Positions 35,420 through 45,465 of a stretch of DNA of 45,767 nucleotides are shown here, piece after piece; positions within the stretch are counted from its first letter, which is position 1, and each line of letters opens with the position of its first letter. Source of the stretch: Azoarcus sp. (lineage in GTDB: Bacteria; Pseudomonadota; Gammaproteobacteria; Burkholderiales; Rhodocyclaceae); NCBI GenBank assembly GCA_030656215.1, contig JAUSOD010000092.1:1-45767 (forward strand), written 5' to 3'. The position numbers and the translations under genes were made by a program. The notes below the pieces were generated by a model. It was not told where the DNA came from and made no database searches. It worked only from the letters and a program-made list of their open reading frames with translations.

Positions 35420-38400
35420 ATGACCCAAATTCTAAAGCTCCGTGGCGCTGCCGCGCTTTCCCGCTCCCGCCTGGACCGCCTTTCGCGCAGCGTCGCCGGT
35501 GTGCTGCCGAAACTGCAGGGGATGGCCGCCGAGCACTGGTATTTCGTCGAGCTGAGCGCGCCGCTCAACGCCGACGAGGAAAACCGTCTGGTCGACCTGC
35601 TCGGCGCGCGTCCGGAAACGCCCGCTGCGCCCGCAGGAATGATGCTGCTGGTCGTTCCGCGCCTGGGCACTATTTCGCCGTGGTCGTCGAAGGCGACCGA
35701 TATCGCCCTTCAGTGCGGCTTTGGCAAGGTGGTGCGGATCGAGCGCGGTACCGCGTATTCGATCAACGCCAAGGGTGCCGACACGCGGCCGGCGCTGCTT
35801 GCGCTGGTGCACGACCGCATGACCGAGTCGGTGCTCGGCACGCTCGATCAGGCCGATGCGCTGTTCCATCACTATCAACCGCAGCCGCTGAGCTCGGTGG
35901 ACATCCTGAGCGGCGGTCGCGCCGCGCTCGAGACGGCCAACAGCGATCTGGGCCTGGCGCTGTCGGACGACGAGGTCGATTACCTGGTGGAGAACTTCAC
36001 CCGCATTGCGCGCAATCCGACCGATGTCGAGCTGATGATGTTCGCCCAGGCCAACTCCGAGCACTGCCGGCACAAGATCTTCAACGCCGACTGGGTGATC
36101 GACGCGCGGCCAATGGACAAGACCCTGTTCGGCATGATCAAGGACACCCACAAGGCGCATCCGCAAGGCACCGTGGTGGCCTACTCGGACAATGCCTCGG
36201 TGATCGAGGGGGCGACCATCGATCGTCTGTATCCCGATGCCGATGGCGGTTTCCGCTACCACAGCGAGGAAACCCACATCCTGGCCAAGGTGGAGACGCA
36301 CAACCACCCGACCGCGATCTCGCCCTTTCCGGGGGCGGCCACCGGTGCCGGCGGCGAGATCCGCGACGAGGGTGCCACCGGGCGCGGCTCGCGTCCCAAG
36401 GCTGGTCTGGCCGGGTTCTCGGTGTCCAACCTGAATATCCCCGACTTCATCCAGCCGTGGGAAAAGCCTTACGGCAAGCCCGAGCGCATCGCCTCGGCAC
36501 TCGACATCATGATCGATGGCCCGATCGGCGCGGCGGCGTTCAACAACGAATTCGGCCGTCCCAACCTCACCGGCTACTTCCGCACTTTCGAACAGGAAGT
36601 GCAGGGCGAGGTGCGCGGCTACCACAAGCCGATCATGATCGCCGGCGGTCTGGGCAGCATCCAGGCACAACAGTCGCACAAACCGACCTTCCCGCCCGGC
36701 ACCCTGCTGATCCAGCTCGGCGGGCCGGGCATGCTGATCGGCCTGGGTGGCGGTGCGGCGTCGTCGATGGCGACCGGCACCAATGCGGCCGACCTCGACT
36801 TCGCCTCCGTGCAGCGCGGTAACCCGGAGATTCAGCGCCGCTGTCAGGAGGTGATCGATGCGTGCTGGCAGCGTGGTGATGCCAATCCGATCATCGCCAT
36901 TCACGACGTTGGCGCCGGTGGCCTGTCGAACGCGATGCCCGAGCTGGCCGACCATGCCGGTCTGGGGGCGCATTTCGAACTGCGCGAGGTTCATATCGAG
37001 GAGCCGGGCATGAGCCCGCGCGAGATCTGGTCGAACGAGTCGCAGGAGCGCTATGTGCTCGCGATCGCGCCGGAGAGCCTCGAACTGTTCAAATCCTTCT
37101 GCGAGCGTGAGCGTTGTCCGTTTGCGGTGCTCGGTGTCGCCACCGACGATGGTCACCTGACCGTGTCCGACCGTCACTTCGGCAACAAGCCGGTCGACAT
37201 GGAAATGCAGGTGCTGCTCGGCAAGCCGCCTAAAATGACGCGCAACGTGTCGCGCCGCGCGGTGTATCTGCCACCGCTCGACGTGGCCGGGCTGGATCTG
37301 AACGAAGCCGGCCTGCGTGTGCTGCGCAACCCGACGGTGGCGAGCAAGAGCTTCCTGATCACCATCGGCGACCGTTCGGTGGGCGGCCTGACCGCGCGCG
37401 ACCAGATGGTCGGCCCGTGGCAGGTGCCGGTGGCCGATGTGGCGGTGACCGCGATGAGTTTCCATGGCTATCGGGGCGAGGCCTTCGCCATGGGCGAACG
37501 CAGCTCGGTGGCGTGCGTCGACGCGGCGGCTTCGGGCCGGATGGCGATCGGCGAGGCGATCACCAACATCGCCGCGGCAACGATTGCCGAACTGGGTGAG
37601 GTCAAGCTGTCCGCCAACTGGATGGCCGCAGCCGGCCACCGTGGCGAGGACGCCAAGCTGTTCGACACGGTCAAGGCGGTATCCGATTTTTGCGTGAGCG
37701 CGGGGCTGTCGATTCCGGTAGGTAAGGATTCGCTGTCGATGCGCACCGCCTGGAGTGAGGACGGGCAGGACAAGCAGGTGATTTCGCCGCTGTCGCTGGT
37801 GGCCACCGCCTTTGCGCCGGTCGAGGACATCCGCAGCACGCTGACCCCGCAACTGCAGTTGCCGGAGGGGGTAGCCACCGAGCTGATGCTGATCGACCTC
37901 GGCAACGGCAAGAACCGTCTCGGTGGCTCGGTGCTGGCCCAGGTGTACAACTCGGTCGGCGAGCATGCGCCGGATGTCGCTCCGGCCGAGCTGGCGGCCT
38001 TCTTCGGTGCAGTGCAGCAGTTGCGTCGCGAGGGGCTGATCCTGGCTTACCACGATCGCTCCGACGGCGGACTGTTCGCGACCGTGTGCGAAATGGCCTT
38101 CGCCGGCAAGGTGGGCCTGTCGCTGGTGCTCGACACCGTGTGCTACGACCCCTATATGAACGACGTTGACGGCCTCGAGAAAAAGCCCGACACGCTCAAG
38201 GGCCGCTTCGACGATCGACTGTTTGGCGGCCTGTTTGCCGAGGAACTCGGTGCGGTGATCCAGATCCGTCGCGATGATCGTTCCAAGATCACCGACATCC
38301 TGCGCGCTGCGCGCCTGAGTTATCACTTCATCGGCGAGCCCAACGACCGGGACGAAATCCGCTTCTGGCGCAGTGCCAAGAAGGTGTTCGGCGCCAGCCG

Positions 38401-39355
38401 CAGCGATCTGCTGCAGGCGTGGGCCGAGACCAGCTACCGTATCGCCCGCCTGCGCGACGATGCCGACTGCGTGCAGCAGGAATTCGATGCGCTGGCCGAC
38501 GCGACCGACCCCGGTCTGTCGGTGCGCCTGTCCTTCGACGTCACCCAGGATGTCGCCGCGCCCTTCATCGCCAACGGTAGCCGGCCGAAAGTTGCCGTGC
38601 TGCGCGAGCAGGGGGTGAACTCCCAGTTCGAGATGGCGGCCGCTTTCGAGCGCGCAGGCTTCGATCCGGTGGATGTCCACATGTCCGATCTGCAATCCGG
38701 TCGCAAGCAACTGGCCGATTTCCACGGTCTGGCGGCCTGCGGTGGGTTCTCGTACGGCGACGTGCTTGGCGCCGGGCAGGGCTGGGCCAAGTCCATCCTG
38801 TTCAACCCCGCGCTGCGTGCCGAGTTCGAAGCCTTCTTCGGGCGCAGCGACACCTTCGCGCTGGGCGTGTGCAACGGCTGCCAGATGATGGCCCACCTTG
38901 CCCCGATCATCCCCGGGGCCGCGGCCTGGCCCACCTTCCAGCGCAATCGCAGCGAGCAGTTCGAGGCCCGCTTTGCGATGGTCGAAGTCACCGAAAGCCC
39001 GTCCATCCTCCTTGCCGGCATGGCCGGTAGCCGCATGCCCATCGTGGTCAGTCACGGCGAGGGCAGGGCGGTGTTCGCCACCGAGGCCGACCGTGCCGCG
39101 GCATTGCTGACCTTGCGCTATGTCGACAATCACGGCAAGCCCACCGAAACCTATCCGAAGAACCCGAATGGTTCGCCGGACGGTGTCACCGGCTTCACCA
39201 CCGCCGATGGCCGGTTCACGATCATGATGCCGCACCCCGAGCGCACCGCGCGCACGCTGCAGATGTCATGGGCGCCGCAGTGGCTGGCGGACCAAAGCCC
39301 GGACGCGTCGCCGTGGCAGCGCATGTTCCGCAACGCGCGGGCGTGGCTGGGCTGA
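35420..39355 (+). CDS. purL: phosphoribosylformylglycinamidine synthase, single-chain large form
   Basis: This 1311-residue FGAR amidotransferase carries out the fourth step of purine synthesis with ATP and glutamine. It has the full single-chain layout of proteobacteria. An N-terminal PurS-like domain comes first (about residues 40-140), then a linker and two AIRS-type halves. The first half contains [14 protein letters not shown] and [22 protein letters not shown]-terminal glutaminase follows, with nucleophile C1151 in GVCNGCQMM and the H1272/E1274 pair in MPHPER. The length matches the E. coli enzyme (about 1295). The Shine-Dalgarno is weak, but the start MTQILKLRG is conserved in related proteins. 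Confidence 0.98.
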   Translation: MTQILKLRGAAALSRSRLDRLSRSVAGVLPKLQGMAAEHWYFVELSAPLNADEENRLVDLLGARPETPAAPAGMMLLVVPRLGTISPWSSKATDIALQCGFGKVVRIERGTAYSINAKGADTRPALLALVHDRMTESVLGTLDQADALFHHYQPQPLSSVDILSGGRAALETANSDLGLALSDDEVDYLVENFTRIARNPTDVELMMFAQANSEHCRHKIFNADWVIDARPMDKTLFGMIKDTHKAHPQGTVVAYSDNASVIEGATIDRLYPDADGGFRYHSEETHILAKVETHNHPTAISPFPGAATGAGGEIRDEGATGRGSRPKAGLAGFSVSNLNIPDFIQPWEKPYGKPERIASALDIMIDGPIGAAAFNNEFGRPNLTGYFRTFEQEVQGEVRGYHKPIMIAGGLGSIQAQQSHKPTFPPGTLLIQLGGPGMLIGLGGGAASSMATGTNAADLDFASVQRGNPEIQRRCQEVIDACWQRGDANPIIAIHDVGAGGLSNAMPELADHAGLGAHFELREVHIEEPGMSPREIWSNESQERYVLAIAPESLELFKSFCERERCPFAVLGVATDDGHLTVSDRHFGNKPVDMEMQVLLGKPPKMTRNVSRRAVYLPPLDVAGLDLNEAGLRVLRNPTVASKSFLITIGDRSVGGLTARDQMVGPWQVPVADVAVTAMSFHGYRGEAFAMGERSSVACVDAAASGRMAIGEAITNIAAATIAELGEVKLSANWMAAAGHRGEDAKLFDTVKAVSDFCVSAGLSIPVGKDSLSMRTAWSEDGQDKQVISPLSLVATAFAPVEDIRSTLTPQLQLPEGVATELMLIDLGNGKNRLGGSVLAQVYNSVGEHAPDVAPAELAAFFGAVQQLRREGLILAYHDRSDGGLFATVCEMAFAGKVGLSLVLDTVCYDPYMNDVDGLEKKPDTLKGRFDDRLFGGLFAEELGAVIQIRRDDRSKITDILRAARLSYHFIGEPNDRDEIRFWRSAKKVFGASRSDLLQAWAETSYRIARLRDDADCVQQEFDALADATDPGLSVRLSFDVTQDVAAPFIANGSRPKVAVLREQGVNSQFEMAAAFERAGFDPVDVHMSDLQSGRKQLADFHGLAACGGFSYGDVLGAGQGWAKSILFNPALRAEFEAFFGRSDTFALGVCNGCQMMAHLAPIIPGAAAWPTFQRNRSEQFEARFAMVEVTESPSILLAGMAGSRMPIVVSHGEGRAVFATEADRAAALLTLRYVDNHGKPTETYPKNPNGSPDGVTGFTTADGRFTIMMPHPERTARTLQMSWAPQWLADQSPDASPWQRMFRNARAWLG

Positions 39356-39364
39356 AGAAAAAAG

Positions 39365-39386
39365 CGGGCAGGCTAAAGCCGGCCCG
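39365..39386 (+). terminator. weak hairpin after purL
   Basis: CGGGC-A-GGCT and AGCC-G-GCCCG pair with one mismatch, 10 bases after the purL stop and just after an A-run. There is no downstream T-run, so confidence is low. Confidence 0.35.
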
Positions 39387-39425
39387 GTCGCAGACGTAAT
39401 CGGCGTGGCCGGAGCGATTTTTTTC

Positions 39426-39444
39426 GTTGGGCCGCTCAGTCGGC
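39426..39444. repeat. degenerate copy of the REP-like unit
   Basis: GTTGGGCCGCTCAGTCGGC matches the left unit found at 7553 and 7744 with one substitution and a short deletion. The TTTTCG before the unit is shared with the 7744 copy. It lies in the 241-base gap between purL and the copper operon, where no gene is seen. Confidence 0.5.
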
Positions 39445-39596
39445 GGCAGCTTCCCGGATTGCGGACGGGGCTGTTGTCATTGCCGTCACGGTTGCCCTAC
39501 TGTTACTCTCGCCGTGATCTGGATCAAGGATCCGGGTCAAGGAACCCTTACAATCGGCACGCCTCCGACCAACTCTCATTGCCCAGTCTCGATTTG

Positions 39597-39989
39597 ATGC
39601 CCTTCGCAATCCGCCGTCACCGCCTCACCGCCTGGATCGCCATGTTCGCGATCCTGCTCGGTGCGCTCGCGCCCGCGGCGAGCCAGGCGATGTCGGTGTT
39701 CGGTGATGGCAATGTCAGGTGGACCGAGGTGTGCACCACCGCCGGCATGCAATGGATTGCGGTCGACGCGGATAGCGAGCCGCAGGGCGAGCCGGCGTCG
39801 GACATGTCGATGGCGTCGTGCCCCTATTGCTGCCCGCATGCCGGATCTTTCGCGCTGCCGCCGTCGCCCACGCTCAGTTTTTCCGTGCGCGGCACTCCGA
39901 TGTTGCAGCCCACGCTGTACTTCACCGCACCACGCCCGCTCTTCACCTGGGCGGCGTCCCATCCCCGCGCTCCGCCACTTGCTTCCTGA
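39597..39989 (+). CDS. DUF2946 family protein (copper-associated), first copy
   Basis: This 130-residue exported protein starts at ATG 39597 (MPFAIRRHRLTAWIAMFAILL). The frame is open earlier, but this start gives a proper signal peptide (cleavage after about ASQA). The mature chain carries VCTTAGMQWIAVD and a cysteine cluster, CPYCCPH, which could bind copper. DUF2946 proteins are usually encoded next to TonB receptors, Sco1 and PCuAC, as here. A periplasmic copper-binding or delivery role is inferred. A paralogue lies two genes downstream. Confidence 0.8.
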   Translation: MPFAIRRHRLTAWIAMFAILLGALAPAASQAMSVFGDGNVRWTEVCTTAGMQWIAVDADSEPQGEPASDMSMASCPYCCPHAGSFALPPSPTLSFSVRGTPMLQPTLYFTAPRPLFTWAASHPRAPPLAS

Positions 39990-40062
39990 TCGCTGCTGAC
40001 CGCGCCACGGCCGTGCCTCACGCACGGCTGGCGTATCGCCCCACCCGATCCAGGAGGCATTC

Positions 40063-40680
40063 ATGCCCTCGATTCACTGTGCTGCACGGACCGCCGTGCG
40101 TACCGTCTTCGCGCTGCTTGCAGCCGTCGCCCTGACGGCTTGCGATTCCACAGCACTGCAGTTCCGCAATACCGACATCACCGGTGCAAATTTCGGCACG
40201 GATTTCAGCCTGTTAGATCCTGAGGGAAATACCCGTAGCCTGTCGGATTTTCGCGGCAAGGCGGTGATGATGTTCTTCGGTTTCACCCAGTGCCCCGATA
40301 TTTGCCCGACCGCGCTGTCGCGAGCGACCGAGGTGCGCAAGCTGCTCGGCGACGACGGCCAGCACCTGAAGGTGATCTTTGTCAGTGTCGACCCCGAGCG
40401 CGACGTGCCCGAAGTACTGAAGGCCTATACCGCCGCGTTCGACCCGGATTTTCTCGGTCTTTACACGTCGGTGGAAAATACGCGCAAGGTCGCAGACGAC
40501 TTTCGCGTGTTCTATCGCAAGGTGCCCACCGGGGGCTCCTACACCATGGACCACACCGCCACTAGCTATGTCTATGACCCGCAAGGCCGTTTGCGCCTGG
40601 CGGTGTCGCACCAGAGTTCGGCCGAGTCGATTGCGGCCGACGTTCGTATCCTGCTTCAAACCGCCTCATCCAGACCGTAA
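40063..40680 (+). CDS. SCO1/SenC/PrrC copper chaperone, lipoprotein
   Basis: This 205-residue protein has a lipobox LTAC with the lipidated residue C27 and a thioredoxin-like fold. The copper motif is C77-P-D-I-C81-P, and the distal ligand is H164 in MDHTATSYV. Sco proteins deliver copper to the CuA centre of cytochrome c oxidase or reduce its cysteines. The length is normal. It has CAGGAGG at its start and is followed after 10 bases by the PCuAC gene. PCuAC and Sco cooperate in CuA assembly, so the pair is functionally coherent. Confidence 0.95.
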   Translation: MPSIHCAARTAVRTVFALLAAVALTACDSTALQFRNTDITGANFGTDFSLLDPEGNTRSLSDFRGKAVMMFFGFTQCPDICPTALSRATEVRKLLGDDGQHLKVIFVSVDPERDVPEVLKAYTAAFDPDFLGLYTSVENTRKVADDFRVFYRKVPTGGSYTMDHTATSYVYDPQGRLRLAVSHQSSAESIAADVRILLQTASSRP

Positions 40681-40690
40681 GGAGACAAGC

Positions 40691-41149
40691 ATGAAAATGA
40701 AGATCGTTGCCTCGCTGTTCGCCACTCTTGTGTCGTCCGCCACGCTGGCTCAAGTTGCCGTTACCGATCCGTGGGTGCGTGCCACCGTACCGCAGCAGAA
40801 GGCGACCGGGGCCTTCATGCAGATCACCGCACCGGCTGATGCAAGGCTGGTGGAGGCGCGCTCGCCGGTCGCGAACATTGTCGAGATCCACGAGATGGTC
40901 ATGGACAAGGATGTGATGAAGATGCGTGCCATCTCCGGCATCGATCTGCCTGCAGGCAAGGCGGTCGAGCTCAAGCCGGGTGGCTATCACGTGATGCTGA
41001 TCGACCTCAATGCTCAGGTGAAGGAGGGTGATGTGGTGCCGCTGACGGTCGTGATCGAAGGCAAGGACGGCAAGCGCGAGAGCATCGAGCTCAAAGCCGC
41101 GGCGAGGCCGCTGAACAGTTCGGGCGTCATGCCGATGCACAAGCACTGA
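40691..41149 (+). CDS. periplasmic copper chaperone PCuAC
   Basis: From ATG 40691, preceded by GGAGACAAGC, this encodes 152 residues with a signal peptide cleaved after about residue 20 (ATLA|QV). The copper motif matches the family formula exactly: H67, then ten residues, M78, then 21 residues, H100-x-M102. PCuAC binds Cu(I) in the periplasm and hands it to the CuA site of cytochrome oxidase, together with Sco1 from the gene just before it. An extra C-terminal MPMHKH tail could also bind copper. Confidence 0.96.
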   Translation: MKMKIVASLFATLVSSATLAQVAVTDPWVRATVPQQKATGAFMQITAPADARLVEARSPVANIVEIHEMVMDKDVMKMRAISGIDLPAGKAVELKPGGYHVMLIDLNAQVKEGDVVPLTVVIEGKDGKRESIELKAAARPLNSSGVMPMHKH

Positions 41150-41243
41150 TCACGCATTTCGATCCTCTCTCCGATGTTGCGGCTCAAGCCGTAACGCCGG
41201 GGAGACTGCCGGAACACCCCCTCATACTTGAACACATAAGCCT

Positions 41244-41636
41244 GTGACACGCGTCCTCCGCCATCGCCGCCTTACCGCCTGGATCGCAAGCCTTGCGATC
41301 CTGCTGGGCGTGCTCATGCCGATGATGGCGCAGGCCATAACCCGTCCGGACGACACCGGGCGGTGGGAACAGATCTGTACCGCCGCTGGTATGGTGTGGA
41401 TCAATCTCGATCTGCAGCCCGAGTCTGGCGAAGGTCCCGCACCCGCTGCGGGTAACGGGCAATGTCCATTCTGCCTTCCGTTTGGCGGGCAGTTCCTTGC
41501 TCCCGTGCTCGGCGAGCAGTTAGCAATGCCGTCGCTGGAAGGCCACGGGGTCTATCAGTCATGGCCCGATCCGGCGCTGCGCAAGCATCGCTTCTTGCTG
41601 CACGCGCTCGCGCGTGCTCCGCCTCAAATCAGCTGA
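41244..41636 (+). CDS. DUF2946 family protein (copper-associated), second copy
   Basis: This 130-residue exported protein is related to the copy at 39597. It shares RHRLTAWIA-L-AILLG in the signal peptide, ICTAAGMVWINLD and a cysteine site, here CPFCLPF. The start is GTG 41244, with no strong Shine-Dalgarno. It lies between PCuAC and the TonB receptor, 110 bases before the latter. The two copies have the same length but have diverged clearly, so the duplication is not recent. The copper role is inferred from neighbours and the cysteine cluster. Confidence 0.78.
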   Translation: MTRVLRHRRLTAWIASLAILLGVLMPMMAQAITRPDDTGRWEQICTAAGMVWINLDLQPESGEGPAPAAGNGQCPFCLPFGGQFLAPVLGEQLAMPSLEGHGVYQSWPDPALRKHRFLLHALARAPPQIS

Positions 41637-41745
41637 TTTCGTTGACTACATGGTCCTGGTTCCACCCGCTTGCCTGAAGGCAGCGGGCGGCGGGCTCTGA
41701 ACACACATTTTTTTTGAATCGCTGATTGATGCCGGAGTACGAATA

Positions 41746-44103
41746 ATGTTGCCTTCAAAACCATCACGCCTTGCACTGGCGCTGGCTCTTGCCTTCGCCG
41801 CGCCGACCGTATCCGCCGATACACGGGAGATCATCGGCCACGCAGTGGTCCTTGCTCAGGCAAGCACTTCTAATGACGCAGTCGGCCAGGTCAGCACGGC
41901 TGCTGGACGGACGACCGAGCTTGGAGCGCTCGTCGTATCGGCGTCCCCCTTGACACCCTTGCCACAAGGCGCGGAGCAATCAAGTCAAGGCGAGATGGCT
42001 GCCTGGCGTGCCCAGGTGAGCGACACCGCCCAACTGCTGCGTAATGCAGACGGGGTGTCGCTTTACGGTGCGGGTGGTGTATCGAGCTTGCCTGCAATTC
42101 GCGGCCTGGCCGATGACAGGCTTCGAATCAAGGTCGACGGCATGGACCTGATCTCTGCTTGCGGCAATCACATGAATCCGCCCTTGTCCTACATTGATCC
42201 TTCAAACGTCTCGCGCATCAAGGTATTTGCCGGCATCACGCCGGTCAGTCTGGGAGGAGACAGTATCGGCGGCACCATATTGGTCGATTCGTCCGATCCT
42301 GAGTTTGCCGATGTCGGAGCGGGCAGCTTGCTCAAGGGTGAGATGGGTGCCTTTTATCGCAGCAATGGTGACGCGGCAGGTGGCAATCTTTCTGCCACTT
42401 TTGCCGGCGAGCAGTTGAGTGTCAGCTACCGTGGCTCAACAGCCAAGGCCAACAACTACAAGGCGGGCGGCAGCTTCAAGCCTGCTGGGCTCGCGGCAGC
42501 CGGGCGCGGATGGCTCGATGGTGATGAAGTGGGTAGTTCGAGTTACGAGTCCACAAATCAGTCGCTTGCGATGGGCTTGCGGCATGAAAACCATCTTCTT
42601 GAACTCAAGGTCGGCGTGCAGGATATTCCTTATCAGGGGTGGCCGAACCAGCGCATGGACATGACTGCCAACGACAGCGAGCAGGTCAATCTGCGCTACA
42701 AGGGCACGTTTGACTGGGGCGCACTCGAGGCGCGTGCCTACAACGAGAAAACACGTCACAAGATGCAGTTCGGTGACGACAAGCTCTACTGGTATGGCCC
42801 CAACAATGTTTCGAATTCCGATGGCATCGCCGGTCCGATCAGCCCGGGCATGAATGGCAGAGCCGCCGGCATGCCCATGGACACCAAGGGCAACAATACC
42901 GGCTTCACCCTCAAGGCGGAGCTGGCAGTTTCAGCGCGCGATCTGGTGAAAATCGGTGGCGAGGTTCAGCGCTACGAACTCGACGACTGGTGGGATCCTT
43001 CGGGCAAGGGGATGTCGCCGAACACCTTCTGGAACCTTCGCAATGGGGAGCGCGACAGATCTGCGCTGTTCGCCGAATGGGAGGCGGTGTGGAACCCGCA
43101 GTGGGTAACTCAGTTCGGCGTGCGTCATGAAACGGTGAACATGGATGCCGATACCGTGCAGGGGTACAGCCCGACGTTCAGCGCCACCGACGAGGCTGCA
43201 TTCAACGCGGCCGATCGCAGCATGACCGATCAGAATCTGGATATCACCGCGCTGGCACGCTTCACGGCGTCGCCGACGCAGACCTACGAGTTCGGCTACG
43301 CGCAGAAGACGCGGTCTCCCAATCTTTACGAACGCTACGCCTGGTCCACCCATGGCATGGCCATGCGCATGGTGAATATGGTCGGTGATGGCAACGGCTA
43401 CGTGGGCAACATCGACCTGAAGCCCGAAGTTGCGCACACGATCAGCGCCACGGCCGACTGGCATGACGCGGGCAACGAGAACTGGGCCTTCAGGGTGACG
43501 CCGTTCTTCACCCACATCGACAACTACATCGACGCAGCACGTTGCGCAACAGGCGGCAACGCTTGTACCGCAGCGAATCAAACGCTGACGGATGGATTCG
43601 TTTATCTCCGTTTCGTCAATCAGTCAGCCCGGCTGTATGGCGTGGATCTGTCAGGCCATGTGCTGCTTGCGAAGACAGAGGGGCTGGGCAGCTTTACCGG
43701 GCGAGGCAAGCTCAACTACGTACGAGGCAAGAATCGTTCAACCGGGGACAACCTGTACAACATGATGCCGGTCAGCGCCAGGTTGGCGCTCGACCACAGG
43801 CTTGATCGTTGGACCAACACGGTTGAACTCGAGGTGGTCGGCTCCAAGGAGAGGGTGAATGCCGAGCGCAACGAGGTCGAGACCGCCGGATATGGTTTGC
43901 TCCATTTGCGCAGCAGCTATGAGTTGAAACGGGTCCGGTTCGATATCGGTATTGAGAATGTCTTTGATCGGTTCTACAACCATCCCCTGGGCGGTGCCTA
44001 CACCGGGCAGGGCAAAACCATGTCTGGAACCGATGTACCCTGGGGAGTGCCGGTTCCGGGCATGGGTCGCTCCATCTATGCAGGGTTGAACCTCAAGTGG
44101 TAA
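41746..44103 (+). CDS. TonB-dependent copper receptor, OprC/NosA-like
   Basis: This 785-residue outer-membrane receptor has a signal peptide (cleaved after about residue 24) and a TonB-box-like stretch (ELGALVVSAS, about 59-68). A plug domain (about 85-190) and a 22-strand beta-barrel follow, ending in GLNLKW with an aromatic last residue. The copper residues known from Pseudomonas OprC are present as C139-x3-M143 in the plug (SACGNHM) and H338-x-M340 in an extracellular loop (RHKMQFGDDK). With Sco1, PCuAC and two DUF2946 proteins directly upstream, copper import is a strong call. NosA of denitrifiers belongs to the same family, so the supply may also serve nitrous oxide reductase. Confidence 0.93.
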   Translation: MLPSKPSRLALALALAFAAPTVSADTREIIGHAVVLAQASTSNDAVGQVSTAAGRTTELGALVVSASPLTPLPQGAEQSSQGEMAAWRAQVSDTAQLLRNADGVSLYGAGGVSSLPAIRGLADDRLRIKVDGMDLISACGNHMNPPLSYIDPSNVSRIKVFAGITPVSLGGDSIGGTILVDSSDPEFADVGAGSLLKGEMGAFYRSNGDAAGGNLSATFAGEQLSVSYRGSTAKANNYKAGGSFKPAGLAAAGRGWLDGDEVGSSSYESTNQSLAMGLRHENHLLELKVGVQDIPYQGWPNQRMDMTANDSEQVNLRYKGTFDWGALEARAYNEKTRHKMQFGDDKLYWYGPNNVSNSDGIAGPISPGMNGRAAGMPMDTKGNNTGFTLKAELAVSARDLVKIGGEVQRYELDDWWDPSGKGMSPNTFWNLRNGERDRSALFAEWEAVWNPQWVTQFGVRHETVNMDADTVQGYSPTFSATDEAAFNAADRSMTDQNLDITALARFTASPTQTYEFGYAQKTRSPNLYERYAWSTHGMAMRMVNMVGDGNGYVGNIDLKPEVAHTISATADWHDAGNENWAFRVTPFFTHIDNYIDAARCATGGNACTAANQTLTDGFVYLRFVNQSARLYGVDLSGHVLLAKTEGLGSFTGRGKLNYVRGKNRSTGDNLYNMMPVSARLALDHRLDRWTNTVELEVVGSKERVNAERNEVETAGYGLLHLRSSYELKRVRFDIGIENVFDRFYNHPLGGAYTGQGKTMSGTDVPWGVPVPGMGRSIYAGLNLKW

Positions 44104-44155
44104 TGCGCCGCACTGAACTGCTCCCTTGCGTTGCGAGGGCGTAGTTGGGCTGAAG

Positions 44156-44190
44156 GCGGTGGCGGTAGCAGATTCATCTGCCGCCACCGC
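44156..44190 (+). terminator. long hairpin after the copper receptor gene
   Basis: A 9-bp stem (GCGGTGGCG / CGCCACCGC), a 3-base bulge on the left arm and a 6-bp upper stem (GCAGAT / ATCTGC) make a stable structure 52 bases after the stop. There is no T-run. It is a likely 3' end or processing barrier for the copper operon. Confidence 0.6.
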
Positions 44191-44332
44191 GTCATCCCGG
44201 GTGGCAAGCGGGTGCTGGCTCAAGTCGTAAGCGCATGTTTTGCTGCGTTGCAAAATTTACGATTTATACCTAGGCTTCGGGTAGCGTTGCACTTCGACAT
44301 CGCGACTTCCCCGACCTTACCCCTGGCGTGCC

Positions 44333-45373
44333 ATGTACCCTAAATTAGCGTCTCGTCCGCTTTGCAGCCTCGTGTTACCGGCCTTCATGTTGCTTGTTTC
44401 GGTTGCTGCGTTCGCCGATGAGGTTTTGTTGACCAACGGTGACCGCCTTACCGGCAAGGTGATCAACAAGACGCCCGAAGGCCTTGAGTTCAAGACCAAC
44501 TATGCCGGCACGTTGCGGATCGACTGGCGCGTGGTGGAAACCCTGAATACGGACGAGCCGGTCAATGTGCTCATGCGGCACAACGAGGGCGGGCTTGAAA
44601 CCCGCCTGGCGCGTTCCGACGAGCCCGGAACGGTGCAACTGACCGAGGTGCCGGAAGTACCGCCGCTCAAGCTCGACCGGATCGCCTATCTCAATCCGAC
44701 ACCGAGTCAATCGGGTGAGGGTACCGAGTATCGGGGCAGGGTGAATCTGGCCGGCAGCTCGAACAGTGGCAACAGCGACACCAGCCAGGTCGTGGCCGAG
44801 GGGGAGCTCTTCGGGGTCGAGAAATATGCCCGCTTCAGTTTGCGGCTACGCGGCGAGCAACGTACTGAGGGCGGCGACGAGACCGCATCGAACGTGCTGG
44901 CTCGTGCCGATCGCGACTGGTTCGTGAGCAAGGATCGATTCATCTATGGCAGGACCACGGCCGAACGTGACCGCTTCCGCGATCTGGCGCTGCGCTTCTC
45001 GGCCGGTGGCGGCTATGGTCTGCAGTTGATCGACAATGACCAGACCGGTTTTTCCGTTCAGGGTGGTCTGGATTACGTACGCGAGAACCGTTTTGACGCG
45101 GACGACCAAGTTTACCCGGCCTTCGGCTGGGGGGTGAAGTATCGTCACTGGCTGATCGGGCGTTCGGCAGAGTTCTTTCACGAACAGGACGGCTACATGA
45201 ATGTCGATGACGCGCGCGATGTGACTCTGCGAGCGCGCGCCGGATTCCGCTTGCCCATCATCGAGCGCCTGAGTGCTCAGGTGCAGGGCATCTTCGACTG
45301 GGAAGGGCGGCCGGCCGAAGGCCGGAAATCGTCCGACTTGAGTTTGCAGTTCGGTCTGGGTTATGACTGGTGA
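44333..45373 (+). CDS. DUF481 family outer-membrane beta-barrel protein (YdiY-like)
   Basis: This 346-residue secreted protein has a signal peptide (MYPKLASRPLC to about AAFA, residue 28). A short N-terminal periplasmic part (DEVLLTNGDRLTGKVI, about 29-75) is followed by a C-terminal DUF481 barrel (about 130-346) rich in alternating aromatic strands and ending in GLGYDW. The family is common in proteobacteria and has no firm function; an acid-inducible outer-membrane role is known for E. coli YdiY. The NGDRLTG-type N-terminal unit is shared with other envelope proteins. It is separated from the copper operon by a hairpin and does not appear to be part of it. Confidence 0.88.
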   Translation: MYPKLASRPLCSLVLPAFMLLVSVAAFADEVLLTNGDRLTGKVINKTPEGLEFKTNYAGTLRIDWRVVETLNTDEPVNVLMRHNEGGLETRLARSDEPGTVQLTEVPEVPPLKLDRIAYLNPTPSQSGEGTEYRGRVNLAGSSNSGNSDTSQVVAEGELFGVEKYARFSLRLRGEQRTEGGDETASNVLARADRDWFVSKDRFIYGRTTAERDRFRDLALRFSAGGGYGLQLIDNDQTGFSVQGGLDYVRENRFDADDQVYPAFGWGVKYRHWLIGRSAEFFHEQDGYMNVDDARDVTLRARAGFRLPIIERLSAQVQGIFDWEGRPAEGRKSSDLSLQFGLGYDW

Positions 45374-45421
45374 GGCCCTGAACCGAAGATCAGGGTGCAA
45401 GGGGCCGTGAGGCTGGTGGCT

Positions 45422-45459
45422 GAATGAGAAGGGGGCGCCGTGGCGCCCCCTTCTCATTC
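45422..45459. terminator. bidirectional terminator between DUF481 and ETF-QO genes
   Basis: Two perfect 18-base arms (45422-45439 and 45442-45459) surround a 2-base centre. The outer ends are A-rich on one side and T-rich on the other, and the genes on both sides converge on it. This is the expected form of a shared terminator. Confidence 0.85.
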
Positions 45460-45465
45460 TCCAGC

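Noticed and set aside
35432-39235. 1267-codon open frame antisense to purL
   Set aside because: It mirrors a fully conserved purL. Its translation is rich in His, Arg, Gln and Gly with no domain, as expected from the third-position GC bias of the sense gene.
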